64,000 nucleotides of DNA from [Eubacterium] siraeum (lineage in GTDB: Bacteria; Bacillota; Clostridia; Oscillospirales; Ruminococcaceae): NCBI GenBank assembly GCA_025150425.1, contig CP102281.1, positions 2,418,001-2,482,000 of the forward strand, in the 5' to 3' direction. Every line of letters starts with the position of its first letter. Position 1 is the stretch's first letter. The notes under the pieces are model-generated. The model saw only the letters and a list, made by a program, of their open reading frames with translations, searched no databases and was not told the DNA's origin. The translations under genes and the position numbers were made by a program. Below, piece after piece: positions 28,409 to 37,671 of the stretch.

Positions 28409-28927
28409 TTATATGTTTTCGGCAACCCACTGCAAAGCGGTAAGCACCGTGTTTTTTCTTATATATTCTCTTGCATTTTCGTCTTTTGCAAGCATTGGGT
28501 CGGTAAAAGCAAGCCGTGCCTGCGTGTTTCCTGCCACGCTCAGCCCGATATATACAGTACCGACAGGCTTGCCCGGCTCAGCTCCCGTAGGGCCTGCTAT
28601 GCCTGTTACCGATATTCCTATATCGCTTCCTGCCGTCTTTCTTACCCCTTCAGCCATAGCCGCTGCGGTTTCGGCGCTGACCACACCGTATTTATCTATT
28701 ATTGCGGCAGGTACGCCTATAAATCGCTCCTTTGCGCTTATGGCATAGGTGCAGATGCTCATATCCATTACGGCTGAAGAACCGCTTACGGAAGTTATTG
28801 CGGCGCTGATAAGACCGCCCGTACAGCTCTCCGCACAGGCTATTTTCTTTCCCTTGCTAACTAATAATTGTACTACATTTCCGGCGGTTTTGTCAATATC
28901 GAGCTGAAGTGCTCCGATACGGCTCAT
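28409..28927 (-). CDS. pncC: CinA C-terminal-type NMN amidohydrolase
   Basis: Converts nicotinamide mononucleotide to nicotinic acid mononucleotide in pyridine-nucleotide recycling. The 172-aa protein is the stand-alone CinA C-terminal domain: KKIACAESCTGGLISAAIT near residues 27-45, the AKERFIGVP segment, GVVSAETAAAMAEG, and SVTGIAGPTGAEPGKPVG. AAGGAGATG precedes the ATG. It sits 37 bp upstream of the first sortase and 29 bp downstream of thiI. Confidence 0.93.
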   Translation of the reverse strand: MSRIGALQLDIDKTAGNVVQLLVSKGKKIACAESCTGGLISAAITSVSGSSAVMDMSICTYAISAKERFIGVPAAIIDKYGVVSAETAAAMAEGVRKTAGSDIGISVTGIAGPTGAEPGKPVGTVYIGLSVAGNTQARLAFTDPMLAKDENAREYIRKNTVLTALQWVAENI

Positions 28928-28956
28928 AATGCCACATCTCCTTTAAAAATCAAGGC

Positions 28957-30147
28957 TTATTCCTGTTCTTCCTTGCTCTCGATCCTGAACAGCTTTACCG
29001 TTGTACCCTCTACAGCCTTTTCTATGAGAGGCGCAAAGTCAAACGACTGCTCAGCCTTTATGACCTCGTCAAACACAGGGCGTGTCTTGGGGTGCTTCGG
29101 CGTAAATACCGTACAGCAGTCCTCATAAGGCAGGGTCGATGTTTCAAACGTATCTATCTTTCGTGCTATATCTATAATTTCCTTCTTATCCATACCGATA
29201 ACAGGGCGGAATACCGGATATTCTGCGGCGGCATCGGTACACTGTATAGCCTTTAACGTCTGACTTGCCACCTGTCCCACGCTTTCGCCTGTGACAAGTG
29301 CGCCGTACTCGTTTCTTTCGGCAATTATGTTGGCAATTTTCACCATAAGCCTGCGCATAATTATTGTGAAAAATTCTTCGGGGCAGTTATCCCTCAGTGC
29401 TTCCTGTATCTCCGTAAACGGAACGCAGTAGAATCTGATATCTCCGCAATAGCTTGTCAGCTTTTCGCAGAGCGTTTCAACCTTCATCAGCGCACGCTCG
29501 GATGTATACGGAGGACTTACAAAGTGTATACCGTCCACAATAAGACCTCTCTTTGCCATCATATAGCCTGCAACAGGGCTGTCGATACCGCCCGACAGCA
29601 AAAGCAGAGCCTTACCCGAACTGCCTACAGGCATACCGCCCGCACCGATTATACGCTCGGCACTGACATACGCACCCTTGTCCCTTATCTCGCACATTAC
29701 GGTAATTTCGGGATTATGAACATCTACAGACAGGTGAGGATACGCTTCAAGTATAGCGCCGCCAAGCTCCGCCTGTATTTCGGGAGTTTTCATAGGGAAC
29801 GATTTATCTGAACGCTTTGCGTCAACCTTGAACGTTTTTGCGTTTTTGAGTGCATTTTCAAGATAAGGTACGCCCTGCGACTTTATCTGCTCGAAATCCT
29901 TTTCAAACACCGCACAACGCTGTAAAGCGCCTATACCGAATATTACCTTCAGCTTTTCGATAACTTCGTCAAGGTCGCATTCGCCCACAGGCTCTATGTA
30001 TATGGTAGACTGCTTTCTCATGTAATGAAATTTACCGCAGTGACGCAGTCTTCTTCTGATATTCTTTACGAGTATATCCTCAAAAGTGCCTTTGTTAAGC
30101 CCTTTCAGCGCTATCTCGCCGTATTTTGCCATTATAAGTTCGTTCAT
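28957..30147 (-). CDS. thiI: tRNA 4-thiouridine synthase ThiI
   Basis: Adenylates and thiolates U8 of tRNA. It has 396 aa: NFLD/THUMP region (residues 1-165), then the PP-loop ATP pyrophosphatase domain with SGGIDS at 185-190 and the THUMP-linked KALLLLSGGIDSPVAGYM segment. A C-terminal CCTVFTP (about residue 345) carries cysteines; the rhodanese domain of enterobacterial ThiI is absent, as in Bacillus-type proteins, where a dedicated desulfurase supplies sulfur. I start at the ATG sharing one base with the upstream stop (TAATG) after AAAGGAAAC. Confidence 0.95.
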   Translation of the reverse strand: MNELIMAKYGEIALKGLNKGTFEDILVKNIRRRLRHCGKFHYMRKQSTIYIEPVGECDLDEVIEKLKVIFGIGALQRCAVFEKDFEQIKSQGVPYLENALKNAKTFKVDAKRSDKSFPMKTPEIQAELGGAILEAYPHLSVDVHNPEITVMCEIRDKGAYVSAERIIGAGGMPVGSSGKALLLLSGGIDSPVAGYMMAKRGLIVDGIHFVSPPYTSERALMKVETLCEKLTSYCGDIRFYCVPFTEIQEALRDNCPEEFFTIIMRRLMVKIANIIAERNEYGALVTGESVGQVASQTLKAIQCTDAAAEYPVFRPVIGMDKKEIIDIARKIDTFETSTLPYEDCCTVFTPKHPKTRPVFDEVIKAEQSFDFAPLIEKAVEGTTVKLFRIESKEEQE

Positions 30148-31274
30148 TATATGTTTCCTTTCCTGCGGCATTTCTTTGTACGTCTGAACCGTGAAATGCC
30201 GTTTTCTATTTCATCGCAAAGTGCGTCAATGTCTTCTTTTGTTGTTTCCATCGAAAAGCTCACTCTTATAGTGCTGTCCGCTCTTTCGCTGTTCATACCG
30301 AAAGCGTCGGGCACGGAGCTTATCTTGCCTTTTGAACAGGCAGAGCCGCTGCTGACATATATCTCTTTTTCTTCGAGCGAATGAAGCATTATCTCGCTTC
30401 TCACCCCAAGCACAGAGAAACTCAGTATGTTATACACGCTGTTGTCCGGGCTGTTTATATAAACGTCCTCCATTTTCGAAAGCCTGTCACGCAGATAACC
30501 GTTCAGCTCCTTGTAATGTGTAAGGTCGGTAGGGTATGCCTTCACAGCCGCCTCAAATGATGCTATAAGCTCTGTAGGCTCTGTTCCCGGACGCAGATTT
30601 TTCTGCTGTCCTCCGCCGTATACAAGCGGAGTGAATCTTATCTTATCTGCACAGTACATTGCTCCTATGCCCTTAAAGCCGTGTATCTTATGTCCTGAAA
30701 GGCTGATAAGATCGCCCTTAAGCGTCACCTTGCAAAAACCCTGTACGCCGTCTATATGAACGACAGTTTCGCTGTTCGCATTTTTTACGAGCCTGTACAG
30801 CTTTTCGGTATCGACCTTAAAGCCGTTCTCGTTGTTTACAGCCATGCACGATACAAGTATAGTATCCTGTGTGACATTATCCGCAATATACTGCTCGAAA
30901 TTATCAATAGCGTCCTTAGGCGACAAACGGACTATTTCAAAGCCCAGCTTTTCAAGATAATCCATCGTTCTTGCTACGGACGGATGCTCCATAGCGGTAG
31001 TCACTATTTTATTTCCTCTGCGTTTATAAGCGTCTGCGACTCCTCTTATCGCAAGATTGTTGCTTTCAGTCGCACCCGATGTAAAATATATTTCTCCCTG
31101 CAGCCCCAGCTTTTTAAGAATCGTTTTCTTTGCACTGTTCATCAGCTTTTCAGACTCAATACCGAGCCTGTGCAGTGACGATACATTGCCGAAACAGCTT
31201 CTTGCAGCATCTTCAGCCGCTTTTATTGCCTGCTCGCAGGGCTTTGTAGTGGCGGCATTATCCAGATATATCAA
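30147..31274 (-). CDS. Cysteine desulfurase paired with ThiI (NifS/IscS family)
   Basis: PLP enzyme that removes sulfur from cysteine. In 375 aa it shows the N-terminus IYLDNAATTKPCEQA, SGATESNNLAIRG, the PLP-binding Lys196 in SLSGHKIHGFKG, and the persulfide Cys313 in SSGSACSKGK. Its position, overlapping thiI by one base, matches Bacillus NifZ-ThiI pairs, so the likely role is sulfur donation for tRNA 4-thiouridine. The start is TTG nine bases after AAAGGAGACGG; no nearby ATG aligns with the conserved N-terminus. Confidence 0.94.
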   Translation of the reverse strand: MIYLDNAATTKPCEQAIKAAEDAARSCFGNVSSLHRLGIESEKLMNSAKKTILKKLGLQGEIYFTSGATESNNLAIRGVADAYKRRGNKIVTTAMEHPSVARTMDYLEKLGFEIVRLSPKDAIDNFEQYIADNVTQDTILVSCMAVNNENGFKVDTEKLYRLVKNANSETVVHIDGVQGFCKVTLKGDLISLSGHKIHGFKGIGAMYCADKIRFTPLVYGGGQQKNLRPGTEPTELIASFEAAVKAYPTDLTHYKELNGYLRDRLSKMEDVYINSPDNSVYNILSFSVLGVRSEIMLHSLEEKEIYVSSGSACSKGKISSVPDAFGMNSERADSTIRVSFSMETTKEDIDALCDEIENGISRFRRTKKCRRKGNI

Positions 31275-31294
31275 AATTCCGTCTCCTTTTCATT

Positions 31295-31354
31295 GGGACT
31301 TCGCCCACTTATCTATAGGGCGTTGCCCGCTTGTCTATAATCGTTTTAATTATA
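31295..31354 (-). promoter_or_regulatory. Possible promoter and short direct repeats before the desulfurase gene
   Basis: A TATAAT -10 (minus strand, 31349-31354) has no clear -35. Two imperfect ~22-bp direct repeats, each with a GGGC...GCCC-type hairpin followed by a C/T-rich stretch and TCTATA, lie at 31295-31317 and 31318-31339 within the expected leader. Confidence 0.35.
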
Positions 31355-31455
31355 CACCATTTTGCGATAAAAAAACAGGGTATATTCTGAAATTTTTATG
31401 AAAAAATAACCTTGTATACGCATTACCGCCGATTTTATGAAAGGAAGAACATAAT

Positions 31456-32799
31456 ATGTATATTTCAAAACGTTGTTTTGTGCGGATAATCAGCTTTTTT
31501 ACCGCCGTATCGGTTGCCGCAGGCATATCTGCCACGCTGAATATGAACAGCTCCGTCCGTTATAAAAGGAGCTTTGAGCAGAGTATGACACGAAATGTAG
31601 AGGATCTGTCGGCCGAAATCGACAACATCAAGAACACGCTTTACAAGGGTATGTATGCAGGCACACCGGAGATGATGACACAGCTTTCGTCAAAGCTGTG
31701 GAGCGATGCATCAACAGCAAAAGCCTCACTTGCCGAGCTTCCGGTATCCGAGCTTCATCTTGAAAACACCTATAAATTCCTGTCGCAGGTGGGCAACTTC
31801 TCAAAAAGCCTTGCAAAGCGTTATTCCAACGGAGAAACGCTGACGGAGGACGACAGAAAATCGCTTAAAACGCTCGGCGAATATGCCGACCGCCTTGCCG
31901 ACAATATGTGGAAGGTGGAACAGCGCATAACAAACGGCGAATTATCCTTTGAAAAAGCCGCAACAGAAGTGCAGGAAGCGAAAAACAGCGATGAGCCGTC
32001 GTATATAACGGAGGGCTTCACCGATTTTGAAGAAGGCTATGACAACTACCCGACGCTTATATATGACGGACCCTTCTCCGACCATATACTCGAAAAAAAT
32101 CCCGAAATGCTGAAATCCGCATCGGCAGTCACCCTTTCGGACGCACTGAAAAAAGCCGAGAAAGCCTGCGGCACTGTGGGCTTGTCACACGATGACAAAA
32201 ATGATGAACAGGGAAAAATGCCGTCCTACGTCTTTACAAAGGACAGCACCACCATAGCCGTGACAAAAAACGGAGGTTATCTCAGCTATATGCTCTGCGG
32301 CAGAAGTGTTCCGACACGCTCTGTCACCGCTCTTGAGGCTGTCGCAAAGGCTGAAGAATATCTCTCTATGCTCGGCATAAACCACATAACCGACACATAT
32401 TATGAGATAAACGGCAACGTCTGCCTTGTGAACTTTGCAGGCACACAGGGCGATATAACGATGTACACCGACCTTATCAAAGTCGGCGTGGCAATGGATA
32501 ACGGCGATATACTCAGCTTTGACGGCAGAGGATATATCACAAACCACAAGAAGCGTAATCTGCCCGAGCCGAAGATTACCGCAGAGCAAGCAAGAAAACA
32601 GCTCTCATCAGAGCTTACAGTTACTGATACCTCACTTGCCGTAGTGCCTTCCGCAGGCACAAACGAGCTTTATTGCTATGAATTTCACTGCACCTCTCCT
32701 GACGGCAGACAGATGCTCGTATATATAAATGCCGATACCGGCAAGGAAGAACAGATACTGTTGCTTGAAATCAGCGAAAACGGTACGCTTACCGTATAA
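31456..32799 (+). CDS. ypeB: YpeB-like spore germination protein
   Basis: A 447-aa protein with an N-terminal membrane/signal segment (residues 9-30, IISFFTAVSVAAGISATLNM). A long helical region follows with the YpeB motif YKRSFEQSMTRNVEDLSAE and NIKNTLYKGMYAGTPEMMTQL, then C-terminal PepSY-type repeats (ALKKAEKACGTVGL; SALEAVAKAEEYLSMLG-like; EQARKQLSSE). In Bacillus, YpeB stabilises the cortex-lytic enzyme SleB in the spore. sleB is not beside it here, which is unusual. GAAAGGAAG precedes the ATG. It supports an endospore-forming host. Confidence 0.9.
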   Translation: MYISKRCFVRIISFFTAVSVAAGISATLNMNSSVRYKRSFEQSMTRNVEDLSAEIDNIKNTLYKGMYAGTPEMMTQLSSKLWSDASTAKASLAELPVSELHLENTYKFLSQVGNFSKSLAKRYSNGETLTEDDRKSLKTLGEYADRLADNMWKVEQRITNGELSFEKAATEVQEAKNSDEPSYITEGFTDFEEGYDNYPTLIYDGPFSDHILEKNPEMLKSASAVTLSDALKKAEKACGTVGLSHDDKNDEQGKMPSYVFTKDSTTIAVTKNGGYLSYMLCGRSVPTRSVTALEAVAKAEEYLSMLGINHITDTYYEINGNVCLVNFAGTQGDITMYTDLIKVGVAMDNGDILSFDGRGYITNHKKRNLPEPKITAEQARKQLSSELTVTDTSLAVVPSAGTNELYCYEFHCTSPDGRQMLVYINADTGKEEQILLLEISENGTLTV

Positions 32800-32808
32800 A
32801 AATAATAT

Positions 32809-32849
32809 AAAAGACTGCAAGTCCAAAATCGGATTTACAGTCTTTTTGT
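32809..32849. terminator. Bidirectional terminator between ypeB and a sensor kinase
   Basis: AAAAGACTG / CAGTCTTTT stem with an inner AAGTCC/GGATTT helix, A-rich on one side and T-rich on the other; it can serve both convergent genes. Confidence 0.8.
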
Positions 32850-34769
32850 TTATTTTCCAGTTATCAGTTTCTGCATAGCAGGAAGCAGGACATTCATATC
32901 GATAGGCTTCGGAACATGGTCGTTCATTCCCGCCTTTATCGCATTGTCCTTATCCTCGGAAAACGCATTGGCAGTGAGCGCTATTATCGGTATATCGGCT
33001 TTTTTGCGGTCGTCTATCCTGCGTATCTTGGCTGCGGCCTCATAGCCGTTCATTATCGGCATCTGGATATCCATAAGGATAATATCATAGTAATCATCGG
33101 GCGCTTTCTCCAGCATTTCCACACAGTCAACGCCGTCTTTGGCTCGTTCGATTATAAGGCCCTCATCAGACAACAATTCGGTTGCTATTTCGGCATTTAT
33201 ATTATTATCCTCGGTCAGAAGCACTCTTCTGCCTTTAAGGGAAGTCTTGTCAATATCTGTATCGGCACGTTTTGCCTTTGCTTCCTCTTCTGACGATATT
33301 CTGCAAGGAAGTGACACAGTAAATGCCGAGCCTTCGCCTATTGCGCTGCTGACGGTTATCTCTCCGCCCATAAGATCGACCAGTTTCTTTACAATGCCCA
33401 TTCCGAGCCCTGCACCCTCTACACCGCTGACTGTAGAAGTCCGTTCACGCGAGAATGCCTCAAATATATGCGATATGTATTCTTCAGACATTCCTATGCC
33501 CGTATCGGTAATTGAGAACACCGTATTGCACATCTGCTCGTTGTCGCCGTCCTCCTGCCTTATAGCACAGGTTATCTCCCCGTCTGCTCCGGTATATTTG
33601 ATGGCATTACTCATTATGTTCATAACGATTTCAGAGAAATGCGTTTCATCAATATAGATGTACCTGTATTTTATATTCTTACGCATTGATATAGTGAGTT
33701 TTTTCTTCTCTGCGGAATTTTCAAACATAGTTATACAGGACGTGAACAAGTCATCAATATCGTTTATCGTGTTTTCGATAACTGTCTTGTTGTTTTCAAT
33801 TCTGGCAAGGTCAAGGACATTATTGAGTAACGACAGCAGTTTCTGCCCACAATTGCTGATATTGTCCATATACCCGCTGAGCTTGTCCGGCTCGTTGAGA
33901 TGGTGCTTTGCAAGCTCGACATAGCCTGTTATGGCATTCATCGGTGTACGGATATCGTGAGATATATTGAACAGAAACGTTGACTTTGCCCTGTTGGCTG
34001 AATATGCCGCCTCTGCCGCTTCTTCGAGTATTTTCTGTTGCTTTTTCTGCTGGTTGCGGTAATGCCTAATATAAATGCAGACACAGAAAAACAACATAAC
34101 TATCGCAACTATCCCGACAGCACCGATTATCATAACGAAATTATTACGTTCACTGATAAATACATAAGTCGGCTCCATATCGGTCTCGATACACAACGCA
34201 CCGATGATCTCATTACTTCCGTCATTCGCTCTGACGGGATAGCACGCTGTGAAAATATGACCCCACGTTGTATCGATTATCTCCTGCGAATAGACATTTT
34301 CTCCCGAAAGCGCTCTTTCGATATACGGTATCATCTCTTCTTCAATATATGTACCGGGATAGGCAAAGTCATCTGCGCCAAGGTCAAGACCGTCCACAAG
34401 ATATATAAGCCTACCCTCTGTATTTCTCTTTGCTGTATAGAAGTATCTTGTCGAGTTCATATTGCGTATCTGATTGAGATATGTCTGAAGCAATTTGTAA
34501 CGCTCGGTATTCATATCGTCCACAGTATTTATTTCGGTAAAATCCTCTCTGGTAAGTGCATTCGATACGCCCTTGTGCATAGCGTCGGTGCGCGAACTGT
34601 CCTCTGCTATCGCATTATCCAGTATACTGTCATTATACATTTTTTGCAAAATATATGTATATCCTGTAACGAACAGCACACCGACAACGACTATCAGAAC
34701 AAGATTATAAATGCTGCGTCTTGCTTTAGCTCCGCTTTTTTCTACAGAATTATTATTGTTCAATCCCAC
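32850..34769 (-). CDS. Hybrid sensor histidine kinase with receiver domain
   Basis: A 639-aa membrane kinase. TM1 (about 21-43) and TM2 (about 211-234) flank an extracytoplasmic sensor of ~165 residues with a Cache-like pattern (TRYFYTAKRNTEGRLIYLVDG). HisKA carries phospho-acceptor His271 (FLFNISHDIRTPMNA). The HATPase domain has its N box near 382-393 (NIMSNAIKYT), G1 DTGIGMS (422-428) and G2 GAGLGMGI. A C-terminal receiver domain has phospho-acceptor Asp567 (IILMDIQMP) and the Lys of VPKPID. No DNA-binding partner is adjacent, so the output is unknown. The start is GTG eight bases after GGAGGG. Confidence 0.93.
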   Translation of the reverse strand: MGLNNNNSVEKSGAKARRSIYNLVLIVVVGVLFVTGYTYILQKMYNDSILDNAIAEDSSRTDAMHKGVSNALTREDFTEINTVDDMNTERYKLLQTYLNQIRNMNSTRYFYTAKRNTEGRLIYLVDGLDLGADDFAYPGTYIEEEMIPYIERALSGENVYSQEIIDTTWGHIFTACYPVRANDGSNEIIGALCIETDMEPTYVFISERNNFVMIIGAVGIVAIVMLFFCVCIYIRHYRNQQKKQQKILEEAAEAAYSANRAKSTFLFNISHDIRTPMNAITGYVELAKHHLNEPDKLSGYMDNISNCGQKLLSLLNNVLDLARIENNKTVIENTINDIDDLFTSCITMFENSAEKKKLTISMRKNIKYRYIYIDETHFSEIVMNIMSNAIKYTGADGEITCAIRQEDGDNEQMCNTVFSITDTGIGMSEEYISHIFEAFSRERTSTVSGVEGAGLGMGIVKKLVDLMGGEITVSSAIGEGSAFTVSLPCRISSEEEAKAKRADTDIDKTSLKGRRVLLTEDNNINAEIATELLSDEGLIIERAKDGVDCVEMLEKAPDDYYDIILMDIQMPIMNGYEAAAKIRRIDDRKKADIPIIALTANAFSEDKDNAIKAGMNDHVPKPIDMNVLLPAMQKLITGK

Positions 34770-34917
34770 TTATGTAACCCTCCGTGACAGCATAGCCGTC
34801 GTGCATACGGATTTCGATTGCACAGCTAAATCCGCATACTGCAAATAAAAATTATACATTAGCAAAATTGCATTGTCAAGAAGCATACAAGAGTTTTGTC
34901 ACACTTAGCCAAAAATA

Positions 34918-34943
34918 AATCCCCCGACAAAAATCGGGGGATT
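34918..34943 (-). terminator. Intrinsic terminator of the sugar ATPase gene
   Basis: Ten-bp stem AATCCCCCGA with a 6-nt loop, followed on the minus strand by TATTTTT. Confidence 0.88.
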
Positions 34944-34961
34944 AATAATCTTATTTAATAA

Positions 34962-36104
34962 TTAAACTAAGATTGAGTGTTCATCGTTAGGATCGAACAG
35001 GTGTACCTTGTTAGGATCAAGAGCAAGCTTGATAACGTCCTGAGGACGAGCTGTACATCTGGGAGATACTCTTGCTGTCAGCGGGATACCTTCGCATGTG
35101 AGGTAGAGGTAAGACTCAGCACCCATCATTTCGGTAACGTCTACTGTAGCTTCGATCATACCTGTCTTAGCGTTGGAGAGGAACATTTCTTCATCGTGAA
35201 TGTTCTCGGGACGGATACCAAGGATAACTTCCTTGTCAACATAGTACTTAAGAGCTTCTGTATCTGTCTTAGCACCGGGCAGTTCAACATAGAACTTTCT
35301 GCCTCTTGTTGTCTTTGTATCTTCTGAACCGAATTCAACTGTGTACTTGCCGTTGAGCATGATAAGCTTAGCGTTGATGAAGTTCATCTGAGGTGAACCC
35401 ATGAAGCCTGCAACGAACTTGTTAACGGGGTTCTCATACAGGTTGATAGGTGAGTCGATCTGCTGGATGTAACCATCCTTCATAACTACGATTCTGTCAC
35501 CCATCGTCATAGCCTCGATCTGGTCATGAGTAACGTAGATGAATGTAGTACCTAACTTCTTGTGAAGCTTTGAAAGCTCAGTTCTCATCTGTGCACGGAG
35601 CTTAGCGTCAAGGTTTGAAAGAGGCTCGTCAAGTAAGAATACCTGAGGATCACGAACGATAGCTCTACCTAAAGCTACACGCTGTCTCTGACCACCTGAT
35701 AAAGCCTTGGGCTTTCTGTCGAGAAGATGTGCGATGTCGAGGATCTTAGCAGCTTCTTCAACAAGCTTCTTGATCTCATCCTTAGGCACCTTTCTCAGCT
35801 TTAAGCCGAATGCCATGTTCTCGAAAACAGTCATATGAGGATACAGAGCGTAGTTCTGGAAAACCATCGCAATATCACGATCCTTAGGAGCTACGTCATT
35901 AACGAGTCTGTCGCCGATGAAAAGCTCGCCCTCGGAAATTTCCTCAAGACCTGCAATCATTCTTAATGTTGTTGACTTACCGCAACCTGAAGGACCAACG
36001 AGGATAATGAACTCCTTGTCCTTGATGTTCATAGTAAAGTCAGAAACGGCTACTACGCCGCCGGGGTAACGCTTATAGATACCTCTTAAAGATAAACTTG
36101 CCAT
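34962..36104 (-). CDS. msmX: Multi-sugar ABC transporter ATPase (MsmX/UgpC type)
   Basis: The ATPase energises sugar-import permeases. In 380 aa it shows Walker [10 protein letters not shown] (about 37-45), the Q-loop [15 protein letters not shown], signature LSGGQRQR, Walker [17 protein letters not shown], the switch His in VTHDQ, and a C-terminal MOI/TOBE regulatory region ([22 protein letters not shown]). There is no permease or binding-protein gene nearby; a shared orphan ATPase serving several importers, as MsmX does in Bacillus, is the likeliest role. AGGAGGTCACAC precedes the ATG. Confidence 0.93.
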   Translation of the reverse strand: MASLSLRGIYKRYPGGVVAVSDFTMNIKDKEFIILVGPSGCGKSTTLRMIAGLEEISEGELFIGDRLVNDVAPKDRDIAMVFQNYALYPHMTVFENMAFGLKLRKVPKDEIKKLVEEAAKILDIAHLLDRKPKALSGGQRQRVALGRAIVRDPQVFLLDEPLSNLDAKLRAQMRTELSKLHKKLGTTFIYVTHDQIEAMTMGDRIVVMKDGYIQQIDSPINLYENPVNKFVAGFMGSPQMNFINAKLIMLNGKYTVEFGSEDTKTTRGRKFYVELPGAKTDTEALKYYVDKEVILGIRPENIHDEEMFLSNAKTGMIEATVDVTEMMGAESYLYLTCEGIPLTARVSPRCTARPQDVIKLALDPNKVHLFDPNDEHSILV

Positions 36105-36510
36105 TTATGTGTGACCTCCTGTTTTATTGCAGAATAACCTTACGCTAATATTTTAACAAAATCGAGCCGAAAATGATAGTACCTAATTACCCAAATATCA
36201 AAGCCTTGCGTTATGCAAAATCACCAACACATATAAAACGCATTTAAATTTTGTCCTTTTTGTGTACAATTTATACAAATTTTAGCCGAATCTCAGCCTT
36301 GAATAAAGTAAATTCCGTTCGAATTTGTTACAAATCACAAATGAAAGCGGATAATTTTAGTGAAATTTTGCAATTAATACTTAAACGTGTTAAAGATTGC
36401 GTTAAAATTTCAGCATTTTGCTGAATATTTCAGCATAGATTTTAGTAAATTTCAAGTGACTGTCCCCGCAACCGACCGCCCTGACAATAAATTGACATAA
36501 CGGAGGAAAA
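36105..36510. other. AT-rich spacer between msmX and a DUF4830-like gene
   Basis: About 400 bp, clearly more AT-rich than its surroundings. It must hold divergent promoters, but no pair of boxes stands out. No frame with a ribosome site or strong hairpin was seen. Confidence 0.5.
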
Positions 36511-36954
36511 ATGAAACACAGAAAAATTATCCGCTTGCTTGTTATCCCTGCCGCTCTTTTCGTTATACTGCTTACCGTCCTTGTTATGTGCCGCCGCAGT
36601 GCAATATGCGGTGAAACGTACAGCGACAGAGCAAATTACGCAAAAACGCTCGGCTACAGCATATCCGCCGACAGCGAAACCGTACAGAATATCGTTATCC
36701 CAGCCGTATTCGGCAGCGTATACGAAAACTACAATGCTTTGCAAAAGCAGTGCGGCTTTGATTTATCGCTGTATAAGGGCGAGGACGCAGTACAATATAC
36801 ATATATTATAACCGATTACACCGATGACAGCGGAAACACGCTTGATAACATCAGAATGAATCTTATCATCGTGAGCGGCAGAATTGTCGGCGGCGATATA
36901 TGTTCCGCCGCACTTGACGGCTTTATGACAGGGCTTCAGCCACGCAAAAAATAA
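36511..36954 (+). CDS. DUF4830-like secreted or membrane-anchored protein
   Basis: A 147-aa protein with an N-terminal hydrophobic segment (residues 8-27, RLLVIPAALFVILLTVLVMC) and an extracytoplasmic domain. The pattern VIPAVFGSVYENYNALQKQCGFDLSLYKG...VQYTYIITDY and the C-terminal GRIVGGDICSAALDGFM match what I recall of DUF4830 proteins of Bacillota; function unknown. CGGAGGAAAA precedes the ATG. It stands alone upstream of the structured RNA candidate. Confidence 0.75.
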   Translation: MKHRKIIRLLVIPAALFVILLTVLVMCRRSAICGETYSDRANYAKTLGYSISADSETVQNIVIPAVFGSVYENYNALQKQCGFDLSLYKGEDAVQYTYIITDYTDDSGNTLDNIRMNLIIVSGRIVGGDICSAALDGFMTGLQPRKK

Positions 36955-37009
36955 CCGCAGGTGTTCCACTGCTTGTAGAAAAAGTATTTTGTTTAATGTG
37001 CTTCTGTTA

Positions 37010-37015
37010 TATAAT
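37010..37015 (+). promoter_or_regulatory. Putative -10 box of the structured RNA candidate
   Basis: An exact TATAAT; the best upstream -35 is TTGTTT at a short 15-bp spacing, so the promoter call is tentative. Confidence 0.4.
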
Positions 37016-37021
37016 TCAGCT

Positions 37022-37494
37022 TAGACTACGATAGCAAGCTACCGATAGTTCTTTTTGTCGGACAACACTTCTCGGGTTCGCTATTCGAGTGGGTACACTT
37101 GTCAATATTAACGAGGGAAAGAACCAAAGAGATCAGGTGCAAGTCTGAGCCTCGCTTACGCAAGGCTCGTGCACTCCGCTAAAGCTCCGCTGGACTTGAC
37201 AGCCCAGTGAAGCAAAGCGAAACGTCCGAGTGCTTGCGTAAGCAAGACTCAGCCCTATACTCTTAGGTTCTCTCCCTAATCAGTTATTCCTCTTGAGCGA
37301 CGTGAGGAGCGGGAGCATTGCTAAAGCAATGCTCAGCGTGGCATCCCTCTTTCCTTACTCACACCCCCACCCCGTCGGGGTGTTGGCAAAACTCGAATAA
37401 CCACCTGAACATTGTATATCCTGTCAATGCAGGGACGCTTAACGCTACATGTCCGTAGGTTAGTACATATATCTTAGGTTAGTAGCGTTTTTTT
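37022..37494 (+). ncRNA. Unassigned large structured RNA candidate (~470 nt)
   Basis: No convincing frame lies here, but the sequence is rich in complementary segments. A nine-bp outer helix pairs 37082-37090 with 37391-37399. A second long-range helix pairs 37114-37131 with 37260-37277 (16 of 18 positions). Inside are GAGCCT/AGGCTC (37147-37152 with 37163-37168), GCACTC/GAGTGC (37171-37176 with 37228-37233) and a CTTGC-GTAA-GCAAG hairpin with a GNRA loop (37233-37246). Further on are a perfect 9-bp hairpin at 37313-37334 and CACCCC/GGGGTG at 37368-37382. It ends in an intrinsic terminator on the + strand. Hallmarks of RNase P RNA, tmRNA, SRP RNA or known riboswitches were not found. Large RNAs such as ROOL, GOLLD, OLE or raiA remain possible. 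Confidence 0.6.
37441..37494 (+). terminator. Intrinsic terminator of the RNA candidate
   Basis: AACGCTAC pairs with GTAGCGTT (37482-37489) around a 33-nt loop that holds two TAGGTTAG direct repeats; TTTTTT follows. Confidence 0.65.
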
Positions 37495-37629
37495 GAAGGG
37501 TAAATGTTAGAGCAGTTGCACTGATACACTCACGAAATTATTAATTCCCTGTCGGTACTGAAAATGTTTTCGGCGGTGTTGGCGATACATTTCATTATAC
37601 TGTTTTGATAATCGGTTTTCGACAGTCAA

Positions 37630-37655
37630 GAGCCTGCCGCAATTGCGGCAGGCTC
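37630..37655 (-). terminator. Hairpin downstream of upp
   Basis: A perfect 11-bp stem GAGCCTGCCGC with an AATT loop, 17 bp after the upp stop. The minus-strand T-run is short, so termination is inferred. Confidence 0.6.
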
Positions 37656-37671
37656 AATAATTTTATTTGAC

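Noticed and set aside
36342-36355. cre-like site TGAAAGCGGATAAT upstream of the sugar ATPase
   Set aside because: Only the first half matches the CcpA consensus; the second half lacks the CA end and symmetry.
37110-37160. Cobalamin-riboswitch-like GGTGCAAGTC segment
   Set aside because: The essential GCTGCCCCCGCAACTG-type core is absent and the downstream gene on the + strand is not B12-related; the segment sits within a larger fold.
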